The notes: generated by a model not told the origin, from the letters alone. Shown: positions 6,951 to 14,643, counted from the first letter of the stretch. The stretch is DNA of 35,232 bases from DATIYF01 sp035517775 (GCA_035517775.1 DATIYF010000062.1:1-35232), one strand, 5' to 3'. A program made the numbers and translations.

Positions 6951-7394
6951 ATGGCAGAAGAAACCAAAGCAACCACGGCGCCGGCGGCCGAGCCCGCCGC
7001 CAGTGGAGAACGCCCGAGCGGAGATCGCCCTAGTGGAGATCGTCCGAGCACAGATCGTCCGAGTGGTGACCGCCCCAGCGGTGATCGCCCCAGTGGAGAT
7101 CGCCCCAGCGGTGATCGCGGCGAGCGCCGCGGGCCTCGCCCCGGCGGGCCCGGGGGGCGAGAAGGCGGGCGCAAATTTTTCCGGCGCAAGAAGGTCTGCA
7201 AGTTCTGCGTCGAGAAAATTGACGCCATTGATTACAAGGACTACCGGCTGCTCGGCCAGTTCGTGGCCGAGAATGGCAAGATTGTGCCGCGACGCTTGAC
7301 CGGCGTGTGCACGCCGCATCAGCGGCGGCTTTCGGTGGCCATCAAGCAGGCGCGCAACATTGCGCTGCTGCCCTTCGCCGGCCGGGCTTCGTAA
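6951..7394 (+). CDS. rpsR: 30S ribosomal protein S18 with N-terminal RPSGD repeat extension
   Basis: The C-terminal half is standard S18: KKVCKFCVEKIDAIDYKDYRLLGQFVAENGKIVPRRLTG, then TPHQRRLSVAIKQARNIALLPF. The S18 core usually totals about 75-90 residues, but this protein has 147. The first 70 residues are an extension: an acidic Ala-rich start, then seven RPSGD-type pentapeptides (residues 21-55), then a Gly/Arg/Pro-rich linker. The repeat is encoded by a 15-bp tandem array (7011-7115). The start is supported by AAGGAG ten bases upstream. Extended disordered N-termini are known in some bacterial S18 proteins, but the regular array is unusual. It is cotranscribed with rpsF; a repeat element separates it from rplI. 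Confidence 0.94.
   Translation: MAEETKATTAPAAEPAASGERPSGDRPSGDRPSTDRPSGDRPSGDRPSGDRPSGDRGERRGPRPGGPGGREGGRKFFRRKKVCKFCVEKIDAIDYKDYRLLGQFVAENGKIVPRRLTGVCTPHQRRLSVAIKQARNIALLPFAGRAS
7011..7115 (+). repeat. 15-bp in-frame tandem array in rpsR
   Basis: Seven 15-bp units of the form CGCCCCAGCGGTGAT encode RPSGD (one unit RPSTD). Differences between units are mainly synonymous (CGC/CGT, CCG/CCC/CCT, AGC/AGT), so the peptide is kept while the DNA drifts, which suggests selection on the protein repeat. Confidence 0.9.
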
Positions 7395-7398
7395 AAAC

Positions 7399-7472
7399 GC
7401 CGGCGATTTCCGCGGATTGGCACAGATTTTTCTGTTCTTTTTGCCCGTCAAGATCCGTGTAGATCAGTGGCC
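7399..7472 (+). repeat. Inverted-repeat element, copy 2, between rpsR and rplI
   Basis: Begins GCCGGCGATTTCCGCGGATT and ends with ATCCGTGTAGATCAGTGGCC. Its two ends are imperfectly complementary, with a T-rich centre. It is the reverse-oriented copy of the element at 6449-6515. The rplI Shine-Dalgarno TAGGAGAG follows directly, so the element lies within the ribosomal protein transcript. Confidence 0.7.
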
Positions 7473-7493
7473 AGGCATGCATAGGAGAGTTCC

Positions 7494-7946
7494 ATGGAAG
7501 TCATATTGAAGGAAGATGTTGCCAAGCTGGGCTCGCGGGGCGACTTAATTAAGGTGGCCGAAGGTTTCGGCCGCAACTATCTGCTGCCGCGCAAGCTGGC
7601 GATTGAAGCCACTGCCGGCAATAAGGCCGTGATCGAGCAGATGAAGGCGGCGGCCCTGCGCCGCTCGGCCAAAGAAAAATCGCAGGCGGAGGAACTGGCC
7701 AAGCAATTTGATGGTCTGGCCATCACCTTCCAGCGGCGCTCGGGCGAGCATGATCAGCTTTTCGGCTCGGTCACCTCCGGCGATCTGGCCGAGGCCCTGG
7801 AGAAAAAGGGCTTCAACCTGGACCGCCGAAAAATCCAGCTGCATGAACCGCTCAAGACCCTGGGCGAGTTCGCGGTTCCCGTCAAACTGCACAAGGATGT
7901 GACCACCCATCTCAAGGTCGTCATCGAAAAAGAGGCCACCGAGTAG
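7494..7946 (+). CDS. rplI: 50S ribosomal protein L9
   Basis: Large-subunit protein binding 23S rRNA near L1. The N-terminal domain MEVILKEDVAKLGSRGDLIKVAEGFGRNYLLPRKLA is diagnostic. A long connecting helix follows (residues 45-75, rich in K, E and A). The C-terminal domain contains LFGSVTSGDLAEAL and a final EFAVPVKLHKDVTTHLKVVIE. Its 150 residues match the family. The start has TAGGAGAG with good spacing. The gene ends the rpsF-rpsR-rplI group, and a hairpin follows. Confidence 0.96.
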   Translation: MEVILKEDVAKLGSRGDLIKVAEGFGRNYLLPRKLAIEATAGNKAVIEQMKAAALRRSAKEKSQAEELAKQFDGLAITFQRRSGEHDQLFGSVTSGDLAEALEKKGFNLDRRKIQLHEPLKTLGEFAVPVKLHKDVTTHLKVVIEKEATE

Positions 7947-7947
7947 G

Positions 7948-7979
7948 GGCGGCGCTGTGGCGAGGGCGCCGCCTTCTCT
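7948..7979 (+). terminator. Hairpin terminator after rplI
   Basis: Arms GGCGGCGC (7948-7955) and GCGCCGCC (7966-7973) enclose a 10-base loop and are followed by TTCTCT. It starts right after the rplI stop. The stem is very GC-rich and the T-run is weak, so termination may be partial. Confidence 0.55.
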
Positions 7980-8269
7980 GGCGGCCGGCGATTTTCCGCT
8001 CCCCTTCCGGCAACCGGTGGTAACCTCCTTTTTTTCGCGGGCCTTAGGGGCAGGACTTCTGGCCTATCCCTGCTCACGGTTGCCCGCGTGCCACGTCCAT
8101 ACTATGGCGGCGAAAAGGACGCTATCCCGCTGCCAACGAGGGACAAACCAGAGTCATGCCGGCCGATGCTTGGGCAGTATCCTTAACGGTTGGCGAGTGT
8201 TCCATCCCGGAAGCGCGGCATCCGGGGGAACGGGGCGTCAGAACCCAGGACCCGACAGTGCGGGGCCAG
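7980..8269 (+). other. Intergenic region before the ECF sigma gene
   Basis: About 290 bases with no convincing gene. An isolated TACTAT (8100-8105) could be a -10 element for the sigma gene, with TTGCCC at 8080-8085 too close to be a normal -35. The reading frame of the sigma gene stays open back to an ATG at 8156, so part of this stretch could be coding if that earlier start is used. Confidence 0.35.
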
Positions 8270-8866
8270 ATGGCGGGACAAGGTCTGAGCCGGATAGACG
8301 ACACCCAGCTGGTACGCGAGGCGCAACGCGGCAACCGCGCCGCCTTCGAGGAACTGGTGCGCCAGTACGACCAGGCCGTGCTTCGCCTGGCCCTGCACCT
8401 CACCGGTTCCGCCCACGAGGCCCAGGACATTTACCAGGAAGCCTTCCTGAAGGCCTACCGGAATCTTGGCAGCTTCCGCTTCGAGTGCTCTTTTTATACC
8501 TGGATTTACCGCATCGTTTCCAACCTGTGCCTCGACCACCTGCGCAAACGCCAGGTGCGGAAAGAAGACGCGCCGGTGGCGGTGGATGGGGAAGGCCAGA
8601 CCTACGATGTGCTCGACCAGGTGCCGGATGCCCGGGCCGGATCCAACCCCGAGCATCAGCTGATGAGCCGCGAAGTCGGCCAGCGTATTCAGAGCGCGCT
8701 GGAGCGGCTCTCGGCCAAGGAGCGCCTGGTGTTTGAGTTGAAGCATTATCACGGCCTGAAGCTGCGAACCGTGGGCGAGATTTTGCATACCACCGAAGAG
8801 ACCGCGAAGAATACCTTGTTCCGGGCTACGCAAAAGCTGCGCGGGGCGTTGGCGGATATGCGCTGA
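8270..8866 (+). CDS. ECF-family RNA polymerase sigma factor
   Basis: Group 4 (ECF/RpoE-like) sigma of about 198 residues. Region 2 is clear (NRAAFEELVRQYDQAVLRLA, the core-binding DIYQEAFLKAYRNL, and YTWIYRIVSNLCLDHLRKR for -10 recognition). A short acidic linker follows, then region 4 (ALERLSAKERLVFELKHYHG with helix-turn-helix TVGEILHTTEETAKNTLFRATQKLR). The ATG at 8270 gives a normal N-terminus for the family; an earlier ATG at 8156 would add 38 residues of non-conserved sequence. Neither has a strong Shine-Dalgarno. The zinc-finger membrane protein starting 95 bases downstream is the expected anti-sigma partner. The DUF4097 and PDZ genes beyond it are likely regulon members. Confidence 0.9.
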   Translation: MAGQGLSRIDDTQLVREAQRGNRAAFEELVRQYDQAVLRLALHLTGSAHEAQDIYQEAFLKAYRNLGSFRFECSFYTWIYRIVSNLCLDHLRKRQVRKEDAPVAVDGEGQTYDVLDQVPDARAGSNPEHQLMSREVGQRIQSALERLSAKERLVFELKHYHGLKLRTVGEILHTTEETAKNTLFRATQKLRGALADMR

Positions 8867-8871
8867 GGAAT

Positions 8872-8902
8872 TTGACAAGGCTTGCGGGGGGACGGGTACG
8901 AT
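8872..8902 (+). promoter_or_regulatory. Possible promoter between sigma and anti-sigma genes
   Basis: A perfect TTGACA (8872-8877) is followed after 19 bp by TACGAT (8897-8902). The spacer is two bases longer than ideal. If active, it would drive the anti-sigma gene and the two downstream genes separately from the sigma gene. Confidence 0.4.
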
Positions 8903-8940
8903 GCTCGTCCACCGGGCAAAGCGGGAGTTGAGAGGATTCT

Positions 8941-8954
8941 CCCCTACGAGGGGG
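8941..8954 (+). promoter_or_regulatory. Small hairpin covering the anti-sigma ribosome-binding site
   Basis: CCCC (8941-8944) can pair with the G-run at 8950-8954 across the loop TACGA. The G-run, GAGGGGG, is the only Shine-Dalgarno-like sequence before the ATG at 8962, so the hairpin could limit translation of the anti-sigma factor. Confidence 0.3.
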
Positions 8955-8961
8955 TGCGACG

Positions 8962-9888
8962 ATGAAATGTGAATGGGTGCAACAAAACCTGCTGCTCTAC
9001 CTTTACAACGAACTGGCGGATGACGCTCGCTACGAACTGGAGCAGCACCTGGGGCGGTGCGCCGCCTGCGCGGCCGAACTGAAGGGGGTGCGCGATCTGC
9101 ACGCGCATATGGCCGAGTTGGCAGTGGAGGAGCCCGCGCCCAACCTGCTGGCGGCTTCGCGCATGCGCCTGCAGGAGGCCCTGGAAAGCGCGGAACCACA
9201 TGGCTTCTGGCGGCGCCTGGTTTTTGACCCGGCCGCATGGCTGCGCCAAATGCGATTCTCTCCCGCTCTGGCCGCAGCCATTTTTATTGTGGGCTTTGCC
9301 GCCGGCATCGGGACGACCTATCAGGTGGGCAAAGGGCCTATCGAGAGCCCCTCCGCAACTTTGCAGCCGGCAGAGGCCACCATCAGCGGCATCCGCTCAG
9401 TCACACAGGAACCCGGCACAAACCAGATCAACATCAGGTACGACACGGTTTCCACGGAAGAGGCGCATGGCTCGCTGAACGACCAGCGCATCCAGCAGCT
9501 ATTGCTGTTTGCGGCGCGTAACAACTACAACTCCGGCGTGCGCATGGATTCCGTAGACTTGCTCACCCAGCGCCCCGCGGATCTCCAGGTGCGCGAAGCT
9601 CTGGTCTACGCCCTGCGCTATGACTCCAACCCCGGAGTGCGGCTGAAGGCGGTGGCTGCTCTCAGCCCCTTCGTGAAGTCCGACGTCCGCGTGCGCGATG
9701 CCATGCTGGAGGCGCTGTTGAATGATTCCAACTCCGGGGTGCGCACGCAGGCGCTGAATGCCCTGGAGGCGGTCCGCGCCGATAGCAGCGTGCGCTCGGT
9801 TCTGCAGCGGCTGGCGCAAGGCGACAAGAACGAATATATCCGCTCGCAGGCGCGCACCGAGCTGGCGCAGCTGCCCGAAATTGATTGA
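8962..9888 (+). CDS. Membrane anti-sigma factor: zinc finger plus HEAT-like repeats
   Basis: 308 residues. The cytoplasmic N-terminus carries the zf-HC2 anti-sigma zinc site (Cys3 and the H-x3-C-x2-C set His29, Cys33, Cys36), which in ZAS-type anti-sigmas clamps the cognate ECF factor. One transmembrane helix lies near residues 102-118 (PALAAAIFIVGFAAGIG). After a linker, the C-terminal 140 residues form HEAT-like helical repeats of about 31-34 residues (for example SNPGVRLKAVAALSPF and SNSGVRTQALNALEAV), predicted to be periplasmic. A HEAT-type sensor domain on an anti-sigma factor is uncommon and suggests sensing by protein-protein contact. The gene lies between the sigma gene and DUF4097, with 18 bases to the latter. 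Confidence 0.85.
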   Translation: MKCEWVQQNLLLYLYNELADDARYELEQHLGRCAACAAELKGVRDLHAHMAELAVEEPAPNLLAASRMRLQEALESAEPHGFWRRLVFDPAAWLRQMRFSPALAAAIFIVGFAAGIGTTYQVGKGPIESPSATLQPAEATISGIRSVTQEPGTNQINIRYDTVSTEEAHGSLNDQRIQQLLLFAARNNYNSGVRMDSVDLLTQRPADLQVREALVYALRYDSNPGVRLKAVAALSPFVKSDVRVRDAMLEALLNDSNSGVRTQALNALEAVRADSSVRSVLQRLAQGDKNEYIRSQARTELAQLPEID

Positions 9889-9906
9889 TTTGACTAAAGG
9901 ACATCT

Positions 9907-11139
9907 GTGAAAACACTTTTCAAACTCGCAGTGGCGGTTGTGCTGACCGGGCCTTTCGCCGCAGGCCAAGCTACGCCGGCGGCCGGCGCCCAGGCCGCAG
10001 CCCAGGCCAACCCCCAGGGGACTAGCGTTCATCGCGAGGGTGACAGGTGGGTGCACCAGATCACCGGCTCGCTTGGTCCGGCGAAGAACCTGCGCGTGAA
10101 AGTGGATGCCGGCTCGGTCCGCATTGAAGGCAGTTCCCAGCCGGAGATCACCTACCAGGTACACACTCGCGCCTATAGCGCCTCCGAAGACAAGGCGCGG
10201 CGCCAGCTCGGCGATTACAAGGTCAACTCGTATATGCGCGGTGATACGGCGTGGATTGTTGGCGAGTGGGAGGGCGGCAACGTCCGGCGCTTCTCCGGTG
10301 AGTTCCATATCACGGTCCCGCATGATCTGGAGTCGGTGAAAGTCGAGAGCGAAGGCGGCGCGGTTTCGGCCGAGGGCATTACCGGCAGCGTGGACGCGGA
10401 GACCGGCGGCGGCAAGATCCACATGGATGGCATTGGCGGCTCGGTGAACGCCCAGACCGGCGGAGACAACATTGAAATCGGATCCGTCGGCGGCGACCTC
10501 AGCCTCGAAACCGGCGGCGGCAGGGTCTATGTCGGCTCGGTCAAGGGTAAGCTCAACGCTTCCACTGGCGGCGGCGACATCGTTCTCGTCTCCGGCCAGC
10601 AGGGAGCGGTGCTCGAGGCGGGGGGCGGAAATATCCAGGTGAAGCAATGCGGCGGACGGCTGAAGGTTTCCACTGGCGGCGGCAACATTGAAATCGGAGA
10701 CGTGGGCGGGCCGGTGGAAATCGAGACCGGGGGCGGCAGCATTCATCTGGGTTCTGCCAAAGGCCCGGTCCGGGCCGAGACCGGCGCCGGGCGCATTGAT
10801 CTGGGAACGGTCTCTTCGGCCCAGGTGGAAAGCGGCGCCGGGGGCATTATCGCCCGTTTCGCCCCGGGCGGCGGCGAACCCCGTGATTCTTCTCTCGAGA
10901 CCTCGGCGGGAGATATTACGGTCTTTCTGGCGCCCAATCTGCCTATCACGGTGCGCGCCGCCATCGAACTGGCCAACGGGCATACGATTCAATCGGATTT
11001 TCCCGAGATTCATGTCACAACCGAAGGTGGCGAGTGGGGGCCAAAAACCGTTACGGCCGAAGGATCGCTGGCCGGCGGCGGCCCCATGCTGAAGATTCGC
11101 ACCGCCACCGGCGATATCAATATCCGCCGCGGTCAGTAG
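9907..11139 (+). CDS. Secreted DUF4097-type beta-repeat protein
   Basis: 410 residues with an N-terminal signal peptide (KTLFKLAVAVVLTGPFAAGQA). The body has about nine repeats of 18-20 residues built on ETGGG-x-I-x-x-G-x-x-GG-x-V-x-A (for example AETGGGKIHMDGIGGSVNAQ and STGGGNIEIGDVGGPVEIE), typical of DUF4097/DUF4098 repeat proteins predicted to fold as a beta-solenoid. It is likely periplasmic or outer surface; the molecular role of the family is not established. The GTG start has AAAGGA at good spacing, 18 bases after the anti-sigma gene, so cotranscription is likely and it is probably controlled by the ECF sigma. Glycine richness gives long open frames on the opposite strand, which are not genes. 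Confidence 0.82.
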   Translation: MKTLFKLAVAVVLTGPFAAGQATPAAGAQAAAQANPQGTSVHREGDRWVHQITGSLGPAKNLRVKVDAGSVRIEGSSQPEITYQVHTRAYSASEDKARRQLGDYKVNSYMRGDTAWIVGEWEGGNVRRFSGEFHITVPHDLESVKVESEGGAVSAEGITGSVDAETGGGKIHMDGIGGSVNAQTGGDNIEIGSVGGDLSLETGGGRVYVGSVKGKLNASTGGGDIVLVSGQQGAVLEAGGGNIQVKQCGGRLKVSTGGGNIEIGDVGGPVEIETGGGSIHLGSAKGPVRAETGAGRIDLGTVSSAQVESGAGGIIARFAPGGGEPRDSSLETSAGDITVFLAPNLPITVRAAIELANGHTIQSDFPEIHVTTEGGEWGPKTVTAEGSLAGGGPMLKIRTATGDINIRRGQ

Positions 11140-11168
11140 CGCGAAGATCGCGATTTCGGAGGCAGAAC

Positions 11169-12272
11169 ATGCCCAGAGCAATTCTCACCAGCGTATTGCT
11201 GATGTGCCTTGCCGTTGCCGCCTCGGCCGCCGGCTTCCTGCCGGGTTCGAATGGTTCCTTTGGCGATTCGAGCGAAGGTTTTTTTGAAGGCGAATCCTAT
11301 CTCGGCGTAGATACCCGCGACATTACTCCAGACCGCATGGAGCCTCTGCACTTGAAAGAGGAAACCGGCGTCGAGGTCACCCTGGTCGACCAGGATGCCC
11401 CCGCCGGCAAGGCGGGAATCAAAGAGCACGACGTCATCATGAGCATCAACGACGAGAAAGTGGAGAGCGTAGAGCAGCTTCGCCGCCTGATCCATGAGAT
11501 CCCCGCCGGCCGCGTAATCAGTATCGGCATTTTCCGCGACGGCAAACCGCTCACATTGAAAGCCGAGCTTGGCGACCGGAATAAGCTGTTTCACTTCGAA
11601 TCCGGACCCAAAGAATTCAAGTTCGAAATGCCCTCTATGCCGGCGATTCCCGACGTTGACCTGGACCTTCCAGTCTCGGTGGTGATTGTGCATTCTTCCC
11701 TGCGCAGCGGCCTGATGGTCGAAAACCTTACGCCCCAGCTAGGAGACTTCTTTGGCGTAAAGAATGGCAAAGGAGTGCTGGTGCGCTCGGTGGAAAGAGG
11801 CAGCCGCGCCGAGAAGGCGGGTTTTCACGCGGGCGATGTGATCGTCCGGGTCAACGACCAGCCGGTCAACGATTCCGGAGATTTCAGCCATGCCCTGCGT
11901 GGAAGGAAAGACAACAGCGTCAGCGTGGTGGTCATCCGCGACCGGAAAGAGCAGACCCTGACCCTCACCCTGCCCGACCGCAGCCAATCGGGGATGCAGG
12001 AGGAAAGCCTGGAACTGCCAAGAATCACCGCCCAGATGGACCTCACCAGGATGCAATCCGAGTTGGCCCGGGTGAAGCCGGAAATTGAGGCCTACACCCA
12101 GGAAATGCGCCGGATTCAGCCTGAGCTTGAACGCAGCATGCGCCAGCTGCAGCAGAAAATGCAGTGCCTGGAGCAGCAGAAGCGCGAGCAGAGCCGGGAA
12201 CTGCGCCGGCAACAGGAAAGGCTGCGGCAGGAGTTGCGTTTAAAGCTGAGGCAGGGGCTGGCGGATATCTGA
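11169..12272 (+). CDS. Secreted double-PDZ protein with C-terminal coiled coil
   Basis: 367 residues. The signal peptide is residues 1-20 (RAILTSVLLMCLAVAASA). The first PDZ domain spans about 43-134 (SYLGVDTR, GKAGIKEHDVIMSINDEKV) and the second about 184-268 (KGVLVRSVERGSRAEKAGFHAGDVIVRVNDQPV). A charged Gln/Arg/Glu-rich coiled coil lies at about 288-362. No trypsin-like or other catalytic domain is present, so it is not a DegP/HtrA protease itself; it may be a scaffold or adaptor that binds C-termini. The start at 11169 is supported by GGAGG at 11157-11161 and the signal peptide; the open frame extends upstream without a better start. It is the last gene of the sigma cluster and convergent with the GGDEF gene 12 bases away. 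Confidence 0.82.
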   Translation: MPRAILTSVLLMCLAVAASAAGFLPGSNGSFGDSSEGFFEGESYLGVDTRDITPDRMEPLHLKEETGVEVTLVDQDAPAGKAGIKEHDVIMSINDEKVESVEQLRRLIHEIPAGRVISIGIFRDGKPLTLKAELGDRNKLFHFESGPKEFKFEMPSMPAIPDVDLDLPVSVVIVHSSLRSGLMVENLTPQLGDFFGVKNGKGVLVRSVERGSRAEKAGFHAGDVIVRVNDQPVNDSGDFSHALRGRKDNSVSVVVIRDRKEQTLTLTLPDRSQSGMQEESLELPRITAQMDLTRMQSELARVKPEIEAYTQEMRRIQPELERSMRQLQQKMQCLEQQKREQSRELRRQQERLRQELRLKLRQGLADI

Positions 12273-12284
12273 CCGGATGCTCAT

Positions 12285-13772
12285 TCATCCCTGGGCCGCG
12301 CCCTGGCAGATTGGCGCCAGCAGCGTCCGGTTTCTTCCCGCCTGCTTGGCGGCGTAGAGCCCCGCATCCGCTGCTTTCACCAGTTCATCGCGGGTCGTGC
12401 CGTGTTCGGGATAGGTGGCCGCTCCCGCGCTGATGGTCACCGGCTGGGGCACGCCGGGAAACTGCCAGGTTTCCACCAGGCGGCGCAGCTTTTCCGCTAC
12501 TCCCAGCGCATGTTGCGGGCTGGTTTGCGAAAGCAGGATGGCAAATTCCTCGCCGCCATAGCGGCAAACCACATCAATCTTGCGCAGCTGCTGATGAAAA
12601 ATCGAGGAAACCTGGCGCAGCACTTCGTCGCCCAGCAGGTGCCCGAACTCATCGTTCAGCCGCTTGAACTGGTCAATATCCACCATGATCACAGCCATGC
12701 CGGCGCCGAAGCGGCGTGCCCGCTCGATTTCCTCCGAAATACGCAATTCGAAGAAGCGGCGGTTGAAGATGCCGGTCAGGCCGTCGAGATAGGCCAGCTG
12801 CTTCACCTTATCCACGTAGTGGGCATTCTGGATCGCGTTGGAGCAGATATCCGCCACCGATTCCAGCGACTGCACGTCGCCGGCATTGAAGGCGCCGGCC
12901 TGAGCGCTGTCGAGCACCAGGGTTCCCAGAGTCTGGCCGAACGAAGCCAGCGGGATGCAGATTCGCGAGCTGGTCTCCTGGTAGAGAGGCACATAGTCGG
13001 GCGCGGTTTTCACATCTCCCTCGATCAGGGTCTTGCCGCTGGCCAGGGCCCGCCCCCAGAGGCCGCCATTCGAGGCAAGGCGGCTGCCCTCGGCCATCCG
13101 CGGCGTCAGGCTGCCATAGTGAGCCCGCAGAACCAGGTCATCTTCTTCCTTCAGCATCACCGAAACGTGTGAGATCGGAAACGCGTGCTGAATCAGCACG
13201 CAGACCTTGGCCAGCAGCTCCTTCAGGTCCAGCACCGCCGTGGTCTGCTTGGCAATCGCATTGATCGCCTCCAGTTGCAGCGCGCGGCGGCGCTCCAGCG
13301 AATAGAGGCGCGCATTCTGCAAGGCCATCGAGGCCTGGGTTGAAAATAGCGTCAGCAGGTCAATGGTTTCAGAGTCGAAATAATCCACCGTTTCGCTCTG
13401 AAAATCGAGCACGCCTACAATCTCATCCTGCACCATGAGCGGAATGGCCAACTCCGAGCGCGTGTTCTTGGACGAGGCGACATAGCGCTGATCCAGAGCC
13501 ACGTCGGCCGCATAGATCGGGCGCTTTTCCTTGGCTGCCGTCCCGGTTACGCCCTTGCCCAGAGGCAAACGCAGGCCTTCCACGCCCTTATCCCACCCGA
13601 TCTGGCAGCGGGGATAGAGTTCTTGCTTGGTCTCATCCAGCAGTAGAACCGCCACCGTCTGCAAGTGAAAGTAATCGCGCGCGATAGCCAGAATGCGCTG
13701 CAGCACTTCGTCCAGGTCGAAGGTCGAGAGTACGGCCTGGCCGGCATCGTAAAGGATGGCGACTTTCTGCAT
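12285..13772 (-). CDS. GAF-GAF-GGDEF diguanylate cyclase
   Basis: About 495 residues from the ATG at 13772. Two GAF domains occupy roughly 15-155 (ILYDAGQAVLSTFDLDEVLQRIL ... IGVLDFQSE-type end) and 170-318. The GGDEF domain spans 325-485, with DGLTGIFNRRFFE, DIDQFKRLND and the active-site GGEEF at 406-410. An inhibitory I-site RxxD (RKID, 397-400) lies five residues before GGEEF, so it should make c-di-GMP and be product-inhibited. No membrane segment is present, so it is a cytosolic sensor. The frame stays open to a TTG at 13820. The ATG is preferred because a TAGAAT -10 element lies 11 bases upstream and the GAF domain begins right after. It is a stand-alone gene. Confidence 0.9.
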   Translation of the reverse strand: MQKVAILYDAGQAVLSTFDLDEVLQRILAIARDYFHLQTVAVLLLDETKQELYPRCQIGWDKGVEGLRLPLGKGVTGTAAKEKRPIYAADVALDQRYVASSKNTRSELAIPLMVQDEIVGVLDFQSETVDYFDSETIDLLTLFSTQASMALQNARLYSLERRRALQLEAINAIAKQTTAVLDLKELLAKVCVLIQHAFPISHVSVMLKEEDDLVLRAHYGSLTPRMAEGSRLASNGGLWGRALASGKTLIEGDVKTAPDYVPLYQETSSRICIPLASFGQTLGTLVLDSAQAGAFNAGDVQSLESVADICSNAIQNAHYVDKVKQLAYLDGLTGIFNRRFFELRISEEIERARRFGAGMAVIMVDIDQFKRLNDEFGHLLGDEVLRQVSSIFHQQLRKIDVVCRYGGEEFAILLSQTSPQHALGVAEKLRRLVETWQFPGVPQPVTISAGAATYPEHGTTRDELVKAADAGLYAAKQAGRNRTLLAPICQGAAQG

Positions 13773-13783
13773 ATGGCTGGCCG

Positions 13784-13789
13784 ATTCTA
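13784..13789 (-). promoter_or_regulatory. -10 element of the GGDEF gene
   Basis: TAGAAT on the minus strand, 11 bases before the ATG at 13772. It implies a leader of only a few bases. It would lie inside the coding region if the TTG at 13820 were used. Confidence 0.4.
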
Positions 13790-13851
13790 ACTTTTCCAGG
13801 GGAGTTACCGAAGTTCCCAAAGTAACCGGATTGCCCCAAAAAGAGACAAAC

Positions 13852-14064
13852 TCAAGATCGGGCGCGGCTTCGCCCGGTAACGCTCTTGATCACTGCAAAC
13901 AGCAGGGCGCAGAGGCAAAAGTCCAGCAGCAGGCCGAGATCAATGCGGCGGGCATCATGGCGGGCCCAGGCAGGCAAATAAGGAAAGAGCAGGAAATAGG
14001 CAAGGTTTCCCAGCAGCACGGCGGCCAGCGCTTGTGCAAAGTTGACCACGGCCGGCTTAGCCAC
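13852..14064 (-). CDS. Small two-helix membrane protein
   Basis: 70 residues: MAKPAVVNFAQ, then two hydrophobic segments (ALAAVLLGNLAYFLLFPYLPAW, and DLGLLLDFCLCALLFAVIKSV) joined by a short charged loop, with a basic tail. I recognise no family. Codon use and the two well-formed helices argue for a real inner-membrane protein. It lies alone on the minus strand between the GGDEF gene and the DinB-like gene, about 90 bases from the latter. Function unknown. Confidence 0.55.
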   Translation of the reverse strand: MAKPAVVNFAQALAAVLLGNLAYFLLFPYLPAWARHDARRIDLGLLLDFCLCALLFAVIKSVTGRSRARS

Positions 14065-14154
14065 GTCGCCTTCCCCCCGCGCTGAGCACTGACATCTGAG
14101 AACCGCGAACTGAATCTTCCTGGGATGTACAGTTCGCTGCGTGACCGCTTCGGC

Positions 14155-14643
14155 TCACTTCCAGGCTCCCAAGAGCCGGCGCACATCCACGATCTGCGCC
14201 AGGTGATAGGCGTTGTGATCGGCCACCAGCAGGGCTTCGCGCAGGATGGTTTGGCCCTCACCCCAGGGGATGCGGGCGAACAGGTCTGTCTTGGGATTCT
14301 TTACCAGCCCGCACATCGTTTTTAGGTCGGTGCGAAACTTCTTGAGGCTGGCACTCCAGGCGGCCGTGCTGGGCGGCGCCTCCGCTTTCGGCCAGTAACC
14401 CTCCGGCCAGCCTGGAGAAACGTGCCTGGGATTGCGGCTGAACTCGAGAATATCCCACTGAGCGAGGCGCATGTGTTCGAGCAGCATCCATGCAGTATGG
14501 GGAAAGTTTGCCGGTTTCCTTCCCCCCAGCTCGGGCGGCATGCCGCCGAGCGCCTCGTCAAAGCTGGTGTGCGCGCCCCCGCCTTCAAGCAGATAGAGAA
14601 GGTGCTCGCGCAGCGACTTGTCGTTGCCGCCTTTCTTATTCAC
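14155..14643 (-). CDS. DinB-superfamily four-helix protein
   Basis: 162 residues with the helical layout of DinB/YfiT-like metal-binding proteins. His49 and His57 (PHTAWMLLEH) precede a second pair, His143 and His147 (ADHNAYHLAQIVDVRRLLG), and could form the usual three-histidine metal site. LREHLLYLLEGGGAHTSFDEAL at the N-terminus matches the first helix of the family. Members include thiol-S-transferases, but many have no known reaction, and the substrate here is not deducible. The GTG start overlaps the stop of the UvrC-like gene in GTGA (14640-14643), indicating translational coupling. Confidence 0.75.
   Translation of the reverse strand: MNKKGGNDKSLREHLLYLLEGGGAHTSFDEALGGMPPELGGRKPANFPHTAWMLLEHMRLAQWDILEFSRNPRHVSPGWPEGYWPKAEAPPSTAAWSASLKKFRTDLKTMCGLVKNPKTDLFARIPWGEGQTILREALLVADHNAYHLAQIVDVRRLLGAWK

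Noticed and set aside
7011..7115. CRISPR-like or regulatory repeat
   Set aside because: It is an in-frame protein repeat with synonymous drift.
9499..11181. Long open frame on the minus strand opposite the DUF4097 gene
   Set aside because: It mirrors glycine-rich repeats of the plus-strand gene; composition is His/Asn/Gly-odd and there is no start signal.
11169..12272. HtrA/DegP protease
   Set aside because: Two PDZ domains but no catalytic His-Asp-Ser domain.
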